Positions 18,919-28,718 of a DNA stretch of 64,000 nt are shown one piece after another (the stretch's first letter is position 1; each line of letters begins with the position of its first letter). The translations under genes and the position numbers were made by a program. The notes under the pieces were generated by a model that made no database searches, was not told the origin of the DNA, and saw nothing but the letters and a program-made list of their open reading frames with translations. The stretch comes from an uncultured Lachnospiraceae bacterium (GTDB lineage Bacteria > Bacillota > Clostridia > Lachnospirales > Lachnospiraceae), in the NCBI GenBank assembly GCA_947632555.1, contig CANRPU010000003.1, positions 142,766 through 206,765 on the forward strand, written 5' to 3'.

Positions 18919-19635
18919 ATGGAGGAACTGAAAATGCCGCGGCATGTGGCAATTATCTTAGACGGCAACGGCAGATGGGCCAAAGCGAAGGGTATGCCCC
19001 GCAATTACGGCCACGCGCAGGGTGCCAAGACAGTGGAAGTCATTTGCGAGGAAGCGTACCGAATGGGGATCCGGTATCTGACGGTGTACGCGTTTTCTAC
19101 GGAAAACTGGAACCGTCCGCCCAAGGAAGTGGAAGCCCTGATGAAACTGCTGCGGGATTATATGAAGACCTGTTTAAAGACCGCGGAAAAGAACCGGATG
19201 TGCGTCAGAGTCCTGGGGGACAAGACCGGGCTGGACGAGGATATCCGTTCGCGGATCCGGGAGCTGGAAGAAGCTACGAAAAACAACGACGGCCTGCATT
19301 TTCAGATAGCGCTAAATTACGGCGGCCGGGACGAGATCTGCCGCTGTATGCGCAGGCTGGGGGAAAAGATCGAGAAGGGGGAGCTGGAGGCTTCCGGTAT
19401 TTCCGAGGAAGACATCTCGCGGAATCTGGATACCGCGGGGCTGCCGGAGCCGGATCTGCTGATACGCACCTGCGGAGAACAGCGGATATCCAATTTCCTG
19501 CTGTGGCAGCTGGCCTATACGGAGTTTTATTTCACCCCCGTGGCGTGGCCGGATTTTTCCAAGGAAGAATTGCTCAAAGCGGTAGAAGCATATAATAAGA
19601 GGGACAGAAGATACGGCCTTGTAAAGGAGGAGTAG
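18919..19635 (+). CDS. uppS: Isoprenyl transferase (undecaprenyl diphosphate synthase)
   Basis: Cis-prenyltransferase that builds the C55 lipid carrier for cell-wall synthesis from FPP and IPP. Motifs: VAIILDGNGRWAKAKG with the catalytic Asp, YAFSTENWNRP, QIALNYGGRDEI and LLIRTCGEQRISNFLLWQ. The frame extends upstream to a TTG, but ATG 18919 behind GGAGGAG is the clear start. About 238 residues, normal for the family. It uses precursors made by IspG and Dxr, also encoded in this window. Confidence 0.96.
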   Translation: MEELKMPRHVAIILDGNGRWAKAKGMPRNYGHAQGAKTVEVICEEAYRMGIRYLTVYAFSTENWNRPPKEVEALMKLLRDYMKTCLKTAEKNRMCVRVLGDKTGLDEDIRSRIRELEEATKNNDGLHFQIALNYGGRDEICRCMRRLGEKIEKGELEASGISEEDISRNLDTAGLPEPDLLIRTCGEQRISNFLLWQLAYTEFYFTPVAWPDFSKEELLKAVEAYNKRDRRYGLVKEE

Positions 19636-19638
19636 GCA

Positions 19639-20457
19639 ATGTTTCTGACTAGGTTGATAAGCGGTGTGGTGCTGATACTCATTGCCTTATGTACACTGAT
19701 CGCGGGAGGCGGCCTCCTGGCGGCTGTAACTTTTTTTATCGCGCTGGCGGGCTATTTCGAGCTGGCGCGGGCTACCGGTATTCATGAAAAAGGAAAGATA
19801 AACGGTCTGGAAGCGGTGGGCTTTCTGGGGATCATTGCCTACTACGCGGCCATGTTTTTTTCGGGCAGCCCGCTTCTGCTGTGCGTTTCCGCCATAGGGG
19901 TATTTATGGCGGGCATGGGGGTTTACGTGGCGGTGTTCCCCAGGTATCCGTTTGAAAAAGTGGCGGAAAATTTTTTCCACTTTATGTACGCTCCCGTGAT
20001 GCTGTCGTTCCTCTATATGACGCGGGAGCTGGCTTACGGGCAGTACCTGGTCTGGCTGATCGTCATCAGTTCCTGGGGATGCGATACCTGCGCTTATCTG
20101 GTGGGAATCTGTATCGGCAGAAAGAAGATCTTTCCTGTTTTAAGTCCCAAAAAGTCCCTGGAGGGCTGCATCGGCGGACTGGCGGGGGCGGGACTTCTGG
20201 CCGCCGCCTACGGATATTTTCTGGTGGAATCCGCTGTGGAGGACCAGACAGTCACCCTGATACTGATCTTTATCTGCGTGGTGGGCGCGGTAGCCAGCCA
20301 GATAGGCGATCTGGCGGCCTCCGCCATCAAAAGGAACCATAATATCAAGGACTATGGCAGGCTGATCCCCGGACACGGGGGCATCATGGACCGTTTTGAC
20401 AGCGTGATCGTGACCGCGCCCATGATCTATTTTCTGGCGGCGCTGCTGATCCGATAG
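19639..20457 (+). CDS. cdsA: Phosphatidate cytidylyltransferase
   Basis: Integral membrane enzyme making CDP-diacylglycerol, the branch point of phospholipid synthesis. The 272-residue protein has about seven to eight TM segments and the C-terminal CDS signature: SAIKRNHNIKDYG followed by PGHGGIMDRFDS. It begins three bases after the uppS stop, with AAAGGAGG inside the uppS end. Confidence 0.95.
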   Translation: MFLTRLISGVVLILIALCTLIAGGGLLAAVTFFIALAGYFELARATGIHEKGKINGLEAVGFLGIIAYYAAMFFSGSPLLLCVSAIGVFMAGMGVYVAVFPRYPFEKVAENFFHFMYAPVMLSFLYMTRELAYGQYLVWLIVISSWGCDTCAYLVGICIGRKKIFPVLSPKKSLEGCIGGLAGAGLLAAAYGYFLVESAVEDQTVTLILIFICVVGAVASQIGDLAASAIKRNHNIKDYGRLIPGHGGIMDRFDSVIVTAPMIYFLAALLIR

Positions 20458-20469
20458 GAGAAGTAAACC

Positions 20470-21633
20470 ATGGAAAACAAAAGAAAGATCGCGATACTGG
20501 GTTCCACAGGCTCCATCGGCACCCAGACGCTGGATATCGTAAGAGCCAATCCGGATCTGGAGGCCGCGGCGCTGGCAGCGGGCGGCAATGTGGATCTGTT
20601 AGAACGCCAGATCCGGGAATTTCATCCGAAACTGGCTGTTTTGTGGACGGAAGAGGCGGCGGCGGAACTGAAGCGGCGGACCGCGGATCTGCCGGTGCGG
20701 ATAGCCTGCGGCATGGAAGGACTGCTGGAAATGGCGGTCATGCCGGAAACGGAGGTATTGGTGACGGCCATTGTGGGTATGATCGGTATCAGGCCCACGC
20801 TGGCGGCGATCGAAGCGGGGAAAAACATTGCTCTGGCCAATAAGGAAACGCTGGTCTGCGCGGGGCATCTGATCATGCCCATGGCCAGGGAGAAAAAGGT
20901 GTCCATCCTGCCGGTGGACAGCGAGCACAGTGCGATCTTCCAGTCCCTGAACGGAGAACCCGCGGGGAGGGTGTCCAGGATCCTGCTCACCGCTTCGGGT
21001 GGCCCTTTCAGAGGACGCACCCGTGACCAGTTAGAAAAGATCCGGCCGGAGGACGCCCTGAAGCATCCCAACTGGTCCATGGGGAAAAAGGTGACCATAG
21101 ATTCCTCTACCATGGTGAACAAGGGACTGGAGGTCATGGAAGCCGGATGGCTTTTCGGCGTAGATCTTTCCCATATCCAGGTGGTGGTACATCCCCAGAG
21201 CGTGATCCATTCCATGGTAGAATACGCGGACGGGGCCGTAATGGCTCAGCTTGGGACGCCGGACATGAAACTGCCCATCCAGTACGCCCTGTTTTATCCT
21301 GACAGACGTCCTATGGCAGGGAAGAAACTGGATTTTTATCAGCTCGCGCAGCTGACTTTTGAAAAGCCGGACATGGAAACGTTCCGGGGACTGAAGCTGG
21401 CCTACCAGGCCGGCGGGATCGGGGGCAGCATGCCCACGGTCTTCAACGCCGCCAACGAAAAAGCGGTCAGCCTTTTCCTGGAAGGGCGGATATCCTATCT
21501 GCGGATCCCGGAAATCATAGAAGCCTGTATGGAGCGGCACAGGCCGGTGGCGCACCCTTCCGTAGAACAGATCCTGCAGGCGGAAGAAGAAACCGGCCAT
21601 CTGATCGACAGGATAATGGAAAAACAGAAATAA
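20470..21633 (+). CDS. dxr: 1-deoxy-D-xylulose 5-phosphate reductoisomerase
   Basis: Second enzyme of the MEP pathway, NADPH- and divalent metal-dependent. NADPH motif GSTGSIGTQTLDIV at the start, ALANKETLVCAG, metal-site segment PVDSEHSAIFQSL, and the substrate motif STMVNKGLEVMEA are visible. The 387-residue length is usual. It lies 12 bp after cdsA in the same operon. Confidence 0.97.
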   Translation: MENKRKIAILGSTGSIGTQTLDIVRANPDLEAAALAAGGNVDLLERQIREFHPKLAVLWTEEAAAELKRRTADLPVRIACGMEGLLEMAVMPETEVLVTAIVGMIGIRPTLAAIEAGKNIALANKETLVCAGHLIMPMAREKKVSILPVDSEHSAIFQSLNGEPAGRVSRILLTASGGPFRGRTRDQLEKIRPEDALKHPNWSMGKKVTIDSSTMVNKGLEVMEAGWLFGVDLSHIQVVVHPQSVIHSMVEYADGAVMAQLGTPDMKLPIQYALFYPDRRPMAGKKLDFYQLAQLTFEKPDMETFRGLKLAYQAGGIGGSMPTVFNAANEKAVSLFLEGRISYLRIPEIIEACMERHRPVAHPSVEQILQAEEETGHLIDRIMEKQK

Positions 21634-21661
21634 GGAGCATAGGGAGCAAACGGGTGTAACA

Positions 21662-22726
21662 ATGGAAAAACTGATCAGCACGGTAGTGTTATTCATTATT
21701 ATCTTTGGCGTAGTGGTCCTGTCCCATGAATTCGGGCATTTTCTGCTGGCCAAAATGAACGGGATCCATGTAGTGGAGTTTTCCGTGGGAATGGGGCCGG
21801 TCATCTGGTCTGTTACCAGAAAGGAAACCAGATATGCCGTCAGGCTTCTGCCCATTGGCGGCGCCTGTATGTTTGAGGGGGAGGACGGCCTGGAAAGCGA
21901 GAACGGCGGAGGCGAGGGCTCCTTTTTAAAAGCCGGAGTCTGGGCCAGGATCGCTACGGTGGCGGCGGGCCCCATTTTCAATTTTATACTGGCTTTTATA
22001 GTGGCGGTCATACTGGTGGCAGCTTCCGCTACGGACACTACCCGGTTAAGCGGCGTGGGAGAAGGCAGCCCGGCTGAGGCGGCGGGTCTTGCGGAAGGGG
22101 ACAGGATCGTCAGTATCGACGGCCATAAAACCTATCTGTTCCGGGACGTTTATCTGATGACCATACTCAATAAAGGACAGACCATGAAAGTGGTCTACGA
22201 GCGGGACGGAGAAAAGCGGACCGTGGAGATGGTTCCCGAATACAGTGAGGAACAGGGAAGATATCTTCTGGGAATCTACGGCGGGATCTATGAACAGGCC
22301 AGAGGGCTGGCAGTATTCCGGGATGCCTGGTATGAGATACGGTACAATGTGTCGGCAACCTATAAAAGCCTGGGACTTCTGCTCACAGGGCAGTTTTCCA
22401 GAAAGGACGTGGCCGGGCCCGTGGGGATCGCGGTCAACGTGGTGGGCAAGACCTACGAGGAGTCGAAGGAGTACGGCGTGCTCGCGGTGGCGCTGAGCAT
22501 GATCAATATCATCCTGCTGCTCTCGGTCAATCTGGGTATCCTGAACCTGCTGCCCATTCCCGCTTTGGACGGCGGCAGGCTGGTCTTTCTGCTGATAGAG
22601 CTGATACGGGGAAAACCGGTTCCTCCGGAGAAAGAGGGGATCGTGCACTTCATAGGCCTGGTATTTTTCATGGTGCTGATGGTGGTGGTACTGTTTAACG
22701 ACATTTCCAATATATTCGCGGGATAG
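21662..22726 (+). CDS. rseP: RIP metalloprotease RseP (site-2 protease)
   Basis: Intramembrane zinc protease that cleaves single-pass substrates such as anti-sigma factors and leftover signal peptides. Zinc motif HEFGHFLLAKMNG lies in the first TM segment, a PDZ domain follows (EAAGLAEGDRIVSIDGHKT), and the second catalytic motif NLLPIPALDGGRLVF is in a late TM. 354 residues with the usual four TM segments. Last gene of the dxr run; ispG and polC, which often follow it in Firmicutes, are instead 12 kb upstream. Confidence 0.95.
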   Translation: MEKLISTVVLFIIIFGVVVLSHEFGHFLLAKMNGIHVVEFSVGMGPVIWSVTRKETRYAVRLLPIGGACMFEGEDGLESENGGGEGSFLKAGVWARIATVAAGPIFNFILAFIVAVILVAASATDTTRLSGVGEGSPAEAAGLAEGDRIVSIDGHKTYLFRDVYLMTILNKGQTMKVVYERDGEKRTVEMVPEYSEEQGRYLLGIYGGIYEQARGLAVFRDAWYEIRYNVSATYKSLGLLLTGQFSRKDVAGPVGIAVNVVGKTYEESKEYGVLAVALSMINIILLLSVNLGILNLLPIPALDGGRLVFLLIELIRGKPVPPEKEGIVHFIGLVFFMVLMVVVLFNDISNIFAG

Positions 22727-22749
22727 ACAGAGGAGGACGGAAGGAAACA

Positions 22750-23445
22750 CTGGAAAGATATGAAATGATCAAAAAACTGGGGAGCGGTTCTACCGCCGAA
22801 GTCTTCCTGGCGTACGACACATTCCTGGAAAGGAAGCTGGCGGTGAAAAAAGGGTACGCCAGGGAGATCCTGCGCAGGGAAGCCAGGATCCTGGCCTCCC
22901 TGCGTTCCCCGTTCTTCCCGGCACTCTATGATTATACGGAGGAAGAGGATGCCGGACTGCTCAGGATGGAGTACATAGAAGGGGAAACGCTGGCCGACAG
23001 GGAGAAAAGGATAGGACGCTACACGGAAAAGGAGGCCCTGGAGATAGCGGCGCAGGCGGCGCGGGCGCTGCATACGCTGCACACCGGCAGAAGACCGCTG
23101 GTCTATGGAGATCTGAAGCCGGAGAATATTTTGGTAACGGAGGAGGGAAACCTGCGGCTGATCGACTTCGGCACCTGCGCGGCGGCGGGAACATACCGGG
23201 AAGGGGAAACAGAAAAAAGAGGCGGTACTCCCCGTTACGCGCCGCCTGAATACTGGACGGGCAGCCCGGACGCGCGGGGCGATATCTACGCGCTGGGAAG
23301 GCTGCTGCAGGATATGCTGAGAATGGGGCGGGGAGGCGTGATCAGCCGGGAATGCAGACGTCTGATAGAGAGATGCGTGCAGAAGCAGCCGCAGAAACGC
23401 TACGCGTCCGCGGAGGAGTTTTTAAAAGACGCCGGACGGCTTTGA
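22750..23445 (+). CDS. Soluble Ser/Thr protein kinase (Hanks type)
   Basis: Only a kinase domain is present, with no TM or PASTA repeats. Visible are the Gly-rich loop KLGSGSTAEVFLAYD, the Lys in RKLAVKKG, an αC Glu (REARILASL), catalytic loop VYGDLKPENILV (Tyr replaces the usual His/Arg-Asp context, giving YGD), DFGTC, and an APE-like APPEYW. The first ATG, 22765, has no nearby RBS and cuts off the usual first strand. An in-frame CTG at 22750 behind AAGGA would give LERYEMIKKLGSG, which fits kinase N-termini. I therefore give that start, with low certainty. Substrates are unknown. Confidence 0.78.
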   Translation: MERYEMIKKLGSGSTAEVFLAYDTFLERKLAVKKGYAREILRREARILASLRSPFFPALYDYTEEEDAGLLRMEYIEGETLADREKRIGRYTEKEALEIAAQAARALHTLHTGRRPLVYGDLKPENILVTEEGNLRLIDFGTCAAAGTYREGETEKRGGTPRYAPPEYWTGSPDARGDIYALGRLLQDMLRMGRGGVISRECRRLIERCVQKQPQKRYASAEEFLKDAGRL

Positions 23446-23470
23446 CTTTCCGGCAGAAACATACTATAAT
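23442..23470 (+). promoter_or_regulatory. Strong vegetative promoter for apt-rel
   Basis: TTGACT at 23442-23447 and a perfect TATAAT at 23465-23470 with a 17-base spacer. The -35 overlaps the end of the kinase gene. It would drive apt, rel and the genes following. Confidence 0.85.
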
Positions 23471-23542
23471 AGGTTTATTTTAAAAAGAAACTTCCTGAAA
23501 GGGATAAGGATCACAATTTTGTGGAAAGGTATGGGTAGGCAG

Positions 23543-24067
23543 ATGAAAAAACTGGAAGATTATGTAAGAAGTATACCGGATTTTCCGGAGAAGGGCATTA
23601 TATTCAGGGACGTTACCAGCGTGCTGCAGGACGCGGACGGTTTTCGGCTGGCGGTGGATACTATGCAGAACATGATAGCGGATCTGGATTATGACGTAGT
23701 GGTCGGCGCGGAATCCAGAGGCTTTATCCTGGGAGCCCCGATCGCCTATAATAACCATAAGCCCTTTATCCTGATCAGAAAAAAGGGGAAACTGCCCCGG
23801 GAAACCGTGGAAGCGGAGTATGAGCTGGAATACGGAAAGGCCGTGATCGAAATGCACAAGGACGCCATAAAGCCCGGCCAGAAAGTGCTCATCGTGGATG
23901 ACCTGATCGCTACTGGCGGTACGACGGAGGCCATGATCAAGCTGGTGGAATCCCTGGGCGGCCAGGTAGCCGGCCTGGTGTTTTTGATCGAACTGGCCGG
24001 TTTAAAAGGCAGGGAAAGACTGTGTAAATACCGTATGGATTCCGCGATCATTTATGAGGGAAAATAA
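23543..24067 (+). CDS. apt: Adenine phosphoribosyltransferase
   Basis: Purine salvage enzyme converting adenine and PRPP to AMP. The PRPP-binding signature VLIVDDLIATGGTTEA is intact, along with the family N-terminus MKKLEDYVRSIPDFPEKGI and VVGAESRGFILG. The ATG at 23543 gives the standard 174 residues. A TTG at 23519 with a better spaced AAGGA would add eight non-conserved residues, so the true start is uncertain. The apt-rel order is widely conserved in Firmicutes. Confidence 0.95.
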   Translation: MKKLEDYVRSIPDFPEKGIIFRDVTSVLQDADGFRLAVDTMQNMIADLDYDVVVGAESRGFILGAPIAYNNHKPFILIRKKGKLPRETVEAEYELEYGKAVIEMHKDAIKPGQKVLIVDDLIATGGTTEAMIKLVESLGGQVAGLVFLIELAGLKGRERLCKYRMDSAIIYEGK

Positions 24068-24090
24068 ATTCTTTTAAAGGTCGGATATTT

Positions 24091-26388
24091 ATGACAGAAG
24101 AAAAAGTGGTGCTGGATGACGGAAAAATAACAAAGCTGCAGGAGTTTATGACGCCGGATGAACTGTATCAGGTGCTTATTCAGCATGTGCGCAGATACCA
24201 TCCTTCGGATGATATTTCCATGATCGAAAAGGCGTATAAGGTGGCCTGTATCGCGCACAGGGAACAGAAGCGGAAATCCGGCGAACCCTATATTATCCAT
24301 CCCCTGCATGTGGCGATCATCCTGGCGGATCTGGAAATGGATAAGGAAACCATCGTAGCCGGACTTCTGCATGACGTGGTGGAAGACACCATCATGACGG
24401 AGGAAGAGATCACGGAAGAATTTGGGGCGGAAGTGGCGCAGCTGGTGGACGGCGTTACCAAACTGGAAAGCATTCCGCTGAGCAGCGGAAGCGGCTCCGA
24501 GAGCGACGCCAGGCTGGAAATGCAGGCGGAAAATCTGCGGAAAATGTTTCTGGCCATGGCCAAGGATATCCGCGTGATCGTGATCAAACTGGCGGACAGA
24601 CTGCACAATATGCGGACGCTGCGCTATCAGAAACCGGAAAGCCAGCAGCGGATCGCCAAAGAAACCATAGAGGTGTATTCGCCCATCGCGCAGCGCCTGG
24701 GTATTTCCAAGATCAAGGTGGAGCTGGACGATCTGTCTTTAAAATATCTGGAACCGGACGCGTATTACGATCTGGTGGATAAGATCGCCATCCGCAGGAG
24801 CGAAAGAGAAAAGTATATTACCAGCATTGTGGAGGAAGTCAGCGAACATATAGCGAACGCGGGCATCAAGGCCAAGATAGACGGCCGGGTAAAGCATTTC
24901 TTCAGCATTTACAAGAAGATGAAAAATCAGAACAAGACGCTGGACCAGATCTATGACCTGTTCGCGGTCCGTATCATCGTGGATACGGTGAAGGACTGCT
25001 ACGCGGCGCTGGGCGTCATCCATGAGATGTATAAGCCGATCCCCGGCCGCTTTAAGGATTATATTGCCATGCCCAAGGCCAATATGTACCAGTCCCTGCA
25101 CACTACGGTGATCGGTTCCGCCGGGCAGCCTTTTGAGATCCAGATACGGACGTTTGAAATGCATAAGGCGGCGGAATACGGGATCGCGGCCCACTGGAAG
25201 TACAAGGAGGCTTCCGACGGCAAAAAGGTGGAAACCCAGGAGGAGGAAAAGCTGACCTGGCTGCGCCAGATCCTGGAGTGGCAGCGGGATACTTCCGACA
25301 ACCGGGAATTTATGAATCTGCTGAAGAACGATCTGGATCTGTTCTCCGACAATGTATACTGCTTTACCCCCAGCGGGGACGTTAAGAACCTGCCCGCCGG
25401 CTCCACGCCCATTGATTTCGCGTACGCCATCCACAGTGCGGTGGGGAACCGTATGGTGGGAGCCAGAGTCAACGGCAAGCTGGTCACCATAGATTATGAG
25501 ATTAAAAACGGGGACAGGATCGAGATCATTACGTCGCAGAATTCCAAGGGCCCCAGCAGGGACTGGCTGAATATCGTCAAGAGCACCCAGGCCAAGAATA
25601 AGATCAACCAGTGGTTCAAGAATGAGCTGAAGGAAGACAATATCGTAAAGGGCAGGGAGCTTCTGGCCGCGTACTGTAAGAGCAAGAATCTGAATCTGCC
25701 GGACCTGATCTGCCAGGAGTACACGGAGGCCATTCAGCGCAAATACGGTTTCCAGAACTGGGACGCGGTACTGGCCGCCATCGGGCACGGCGCCCTCAAG
25801 GAAGGCCAGATCGTCAATAAGATGCAGGAGTATTACGAGCGCGACCATAAGAAGGCGCTGACCAACGAGGAGATACTGGCCGGTATCGCGGAAAACCAGA
25901 ATCACCGTCCCGCCGCCATGAAATCCAAAAGCGGTATTACGGTCAAGGGCATTACGGACGTGTCCGTGCGCTTTTCCAAGTGCTGTTCTCCCGTGCCCGG
26001 TGACGAGATCGTGGGATTTGTCACCAGAGGAAGAGGGATCTCCATTCACAGGACGGACTGCGTCAATGTGCTGAACCTGCCTGAGATCGAACGGTCCAGA
26101 CTGATAGAAGCGGACTGGCAGGAGCCGGATAAGGGCGGCGAAGGGGAAAAATATTTCGCGGAGATCGTGATCTACGCCAATAACCGCAACGGGCTTCTGG
26201 CGGATATTTCCAAAGCGCTGACGGAAAAAAATATAGACATCCGCTCCATGAACACCCGGACCAGCAAACAGGGGATCGCTACCCTGCAGACCTCTTTTGA
26301 GATCGGCAGCAGGGAAGAGCTGAACAGGGTAATAGAAAAGATCAGAACCATAGACAGCGTAATTGACATAGAAAGGACGACGGGCTGA
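24091..26388 (+). CDS. rel: Bifunctional (p)ppGpp synthetase/hydrolase Rel
   Basis: Long RelA/SpoT homologue of 765 residues. Order: HD hydrolase domain (HPLHVAIILADL, GLLHDVVEDT), synthetase domain (KDYIAMPKANMYQSLHT), TGS domain (VYCFTPSGDVKNLPAGSTPIDFAYAIHSA), zinc-finger-like CCSPVPGDEIVGF, and a C-terminal ACT domain (ANNRNGLLADISKALTEKNID). Because both catalytic domains look intact, it is probably the single bifunctional stringent-response enzyme. Its TGA overlaps the next ATG by one base. Confidence 0.96.
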   Translation: MTEEKVVLDDGKITKLQEFMTPDELYQVLIQHVRRYHPSDDISMIEKAYKVACIAHREQKRKSGEPYIIHPLHVAIILADLEMDKETIVAGLLHDVVEDTIMTEEEITEEFGAEVAQLVDGVTKLESIPLSSGSGSESDARLEMQAENLRKMFLAMAKDIRVIVIKLADRLHNMRTLRYQKPESQQRIAKETIEVYSPIAQRLGISKIKVELDDLSLKYLEPDAYYDLVDKIAIRRSEREKYITSIVEEVSEHIANAGIKAKIDGRVKHFFSIYKKMKNQNKTLDQIYDLFAVRIIVDTVKDCYAALGVIHEMYKPIPGRFKDYIAMPKANMYQSLHTTVIGSAGQPFEIQIRTFEMHKAAEYGIAAHWKYKEASDGKKVETQEEEKLTWLRQILEWQRDTSDNREFMNLLKNDLDLFSDNVYCFTPSGDVKNLPAGSTPIDFAYAIHSAVGNRMVGARVNGKLVTIDYEIKNGDRIEIITSQNSKGPSRDWLNIVKSTQAKNKINQWFKNELKEDNIVKGRELLAAYCKSKNLNLPDLICQEYTEAIQRKYGFQNWDAVLAAIGHGALKEGQIVNKMQEYYERDHKKALTNEEILAGIAENQNHRPAAMKSKSGITVKGITDVSVRFSKCCSPVPGDEIVGFVTRGRGISIHRTDCVNVLNLPEIERSRLIEADWQEPDKGGEGEKYFAEIVIYANNRNGLLADISKALTEKNIDIRSMNTRTSKQGIATLQTSFEIGSREELNRVIEKIRTIDSVIDIERTTG

Positions 26389-27032
26389 TGGCGGAACTTC
26401 GGATCGGGCGCATGGTGCTGGGCGTATACGGCACCAACTGTTATCTGGTATATCGGGAAGGAGGCAGCGAAGCGCTGGTGGCGGACCCTCCCGACCAGGG
26501 AGAGCGGATCTACCGGGCGCTTCGTGAAAAGGGCTTTACCACAGCCGGCATACTTCTGACACACGGCCACTTTGACCATATCTGGGGCGTGGAAGAACTG
26601 CGCCGGCTCAGCGGCGCGAAGCTCTACGCGCTGGAGGAGGAGCGGGAACTGTGCGCGGACCCCGCGCTGAATGTGTCCGCTGCCGCGGGAAGGCCGTGCG
26701 GCATCACGGCGGATGAGTACCTGCGTGACGGGCAGGAGCTGACCGTGGCGGGTATGACCTGCAGAGTGATCGCCACTCCGGGGCATACGGCGGGAAGCTG
26801 CTGTTATTATTTTGAAGAGGGCGGATTTGTGATCTGCGGCGATACGATCTTTCTGGAATCCGTGGGCAGGACGGATTTTCCTACGGGAAGCGGCGAAAAG
26901 CTGGTATCTTCCGTGAGGGACCGGATCTTTACCCTGCCGGATGAGGTGCTGCTGTATCCGGGACACGGCGAGAGCACCACAGTGGAACATGAGAAAAAGT
27001 ACAATCCCTACGTGGGAGCGGGGATAGAATGA
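26388..27032 (+). CDS. MBL-fold metallo-hydrolase (glyoxalase II-like)
   Basis: Metallo-beta-lactamase fold hydrolase of 214 residues. Zinc ligands are visible in LTHGHFDHIWGVEEL, TPGHTAGSCCYY, CGDTIFLESVGRTD and YPGHGEST. This is the YcbL/glyoxalase II-like layout found next to rel in many Clostridia. The substrate is not determined by sequence. It overlaps rel by one base and the next gene by four, so it is translationally coupled on both sides. Confidence 0.9.
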   Translation: MAELRIGRMVLGVYGTNCYLVYREGGSEALVADPPDQGERIYRALREKGFTTAGILLTHGHFDHIWGVEELRRLSGAKLYALEEERELCADPALNVSAAAGRPCGITADEYLRDGQELTVAGMTCRVIATPGHTAGSCCYYFEEGGFVICGDTIFLESVGRTDFPTGSGEKLVSSVRDRIFTLPDEVLLYPGHGESTTVEHEKKYNPYVGAGIE

Positions 27033-28711
27033 AAAAATTTGTTTATGGGCTGGCCGGTTTTTTCTTTACCTTTTTTTCCGTGACCGGCAGAGAACTGGCC
27101 GTCCGGGGCAATATCCTCTGGACCCCGTTGTTTACGCTGGGCACGGTGGGCGGGAGCCTGCTGTGCGGAGCCGCGTTCGGCGCGGCGGCCGATCTTCTCC
27201 CGAAGCGGTGGAGCGCCTTTTGGCAGCGGAGAAGCGCGGGACGGGGAAAGGCGGCGGTTTCTTTTTTGTCTGCCCGGGTTTCCGGCGCGGGAGCGGGAAA
27301 AGTATTCGGCGTGAGTTTCGCGCTGACCGCCTTATGCTGGCTGCCGGTCTGGCTGGCTTGTTATCCCGCGGTCTGCGCCTATGATTTCCCCGTGCAGATC
27401 ACCCAGATCGTAACGGGGCAGTATATAGACCACCACCCCCTTGTCCATACCCTGCTGATCGGCGGCGCCATAAAGGCCGGGGAATGGTTATGGGGAAGCG
27501 CCAACAACGGCATCGGAGCGCTGGCGCTGCTGCAGATGCTGCTCCTGGCGGCCGCTTTTGGAACAGGTGTGGCGTTTCTCTGGAAAAGGCGGACGCGCGC
27601 GCTCCTGCTCTTTCTTTTGCAGATCTACTGCATGTTCTTTCCCTTTCACTGGTATATGAGCGTGAGCATGACCAAGGATACCCTGTTCGCGGTATTCTTT
27701 CTGCTGCAGGTGCTGGCACTGGGCCGGATGGCGTGGGAGGGCGTGCCGGGAAAGTTGACGGCAGGTCTTTTCTTTGTTTCGTCCGTGGGGACCATTTTGT
27801 TTCGGAACAACGGAAAATACGCTTTTCTGGTGCTTTTAGCGTTTCTGCTTGCCGGGATGGCGCTGAAAAAAGAAAGGCGTTCCTTTTACGGGAAGCTGTT
27901 TCTGCTGGCCGCCGCGGCGTTTATCGCGGGAAACGTGATATTGCGGACAGTATTTCTGTGCACCGGCGCCGAACAGGGGGACAGGAGGGAAATGCTGAGC
28001 ATCCCGATCCAGCAGATGGCGCGGACCATGCTGTACCACGGGGGCGTGGGCGTTCTGGCGGAGGATGATAACAGCATGGAAGATACGGATAAGGCCCTGA
28101 TCAATGATTTTATCTTACAGGAGGGATATAAGAATTACAGGGCGGATCTGGCGGATCCCGTCAAGGGATATACCAATACCTATGTGGTACGCTACCGCGC
28201 CAAGGAGTTTCTTTCCTCATACTGCGGGCTTCTGATCAGGTATCCGGGAGAGTTTATCAATGCGTTTCTGGCTGTGGACGCGGGGTATCTCTATCCGGGA
28301 GATGTAAGCCACGCGTACATCAATACGCGGGACGGAGAGAGCGTGGGAAAAGGCTACGCGCAGACCGGATGGTATGAGCAGACAGTGGGGGGACAGACGA
28401 TCTGTCAGGCTTCAAAACTGGAACCGCTTTTTGAAAAGCTGGAAAGCTGGGCGTCGGAAAACGCGTATCTGCGGATGCCCGTCCTGAAGTGGCTGTTTGT
28501 GCCCGGCACGTATCTGTATCTGTACCTGCTGTGGCTGGGAGCGCTTCTGTCCGGAAAAGCGGGCAGAGCGGCGCTGCCGGCGGTTATGCCGTTTGGATAT
28601 TTTCTTACGCTGCTTCTGGGCCCGGCGGTACAGCTGCGATATCTTTACCCGATCATGATCGTATATCCTTTCTGGGTACTGATGGGCCGAAATAATCCGG
28701 CAAATTTGTAA
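27029..28711 (+). CDS. Polytopic membrane protein, DUF6020-like
   Basis: A 560-residue protein with about eleven hydrophobic segments spread along its length, and a hydrophilic extracytoplasmic part near residues 330-465. FPVQITQIVTGQYIDHHPLVHT after the first segments and SVSMTKDTLFAVFFLLQ in the middle resemble the DUF6020 family of Firmicutes, which has a glycosyltransferase (GT-C) like topology. The family name is from memory and the function is unknown. It overlaps the MBL gene by four bases and ends the apt-rel operon. Confidence 0.75.
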   Translation: MKKFVYGLAGFFFTFFSVTGRELAVRGNILWTPLFTLGTVGGSLLCGAAFGAAADLLPKRWSAFWQRRSAGRGKAAVSFLSARVSGAGAGKVFGVSFALTALCWLPVWLACYPAVCAYDFPVQITQIVTGQYIDHHPLVHTLLIGGAIKAGEWLWGSANNGIGALALLQMLLLAAAFGTGVAFLWKRRTRALLLFLLQIYCMFFPFHWYMSVSMTKDTLFAVFFLLQVLALGRMAWEGVPGKLTAGLFFVSSVGTILFRNNGKYAFLVLLAFLLAGMALKKERRSFYGKLFLLAAAAFIAGNVILRTVFLCTGAEQGDRREMLSIPIQQMARTMLYHGGVGVLAEDDNSMEDTDKALINDFILQEGYKNYRADLADPVKGYTNTYVVRYRAKEFLSSYCGLLIRYPGEFINAFLAVDAGYLYPGDVSHAYINTRDGESVGKGYAQTGWYEQTVGGQTICQASKLEPLFEKLESWASENAYLRMPVLKWLFVPGTYLYLYLLWLGALLSGKAGRAALPAVMPFGYFLTLLLGPAVQLRYLYPIMIVYPFWVLMGRNNPANL

Positions 28712-28718
28712 ATTCTGA

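Noticed and set aside
24739..26049. Minus-strand open frame of 436 codons inside rel
   Set aside because: Antisense to a well-defined Rel protein; no independent support.
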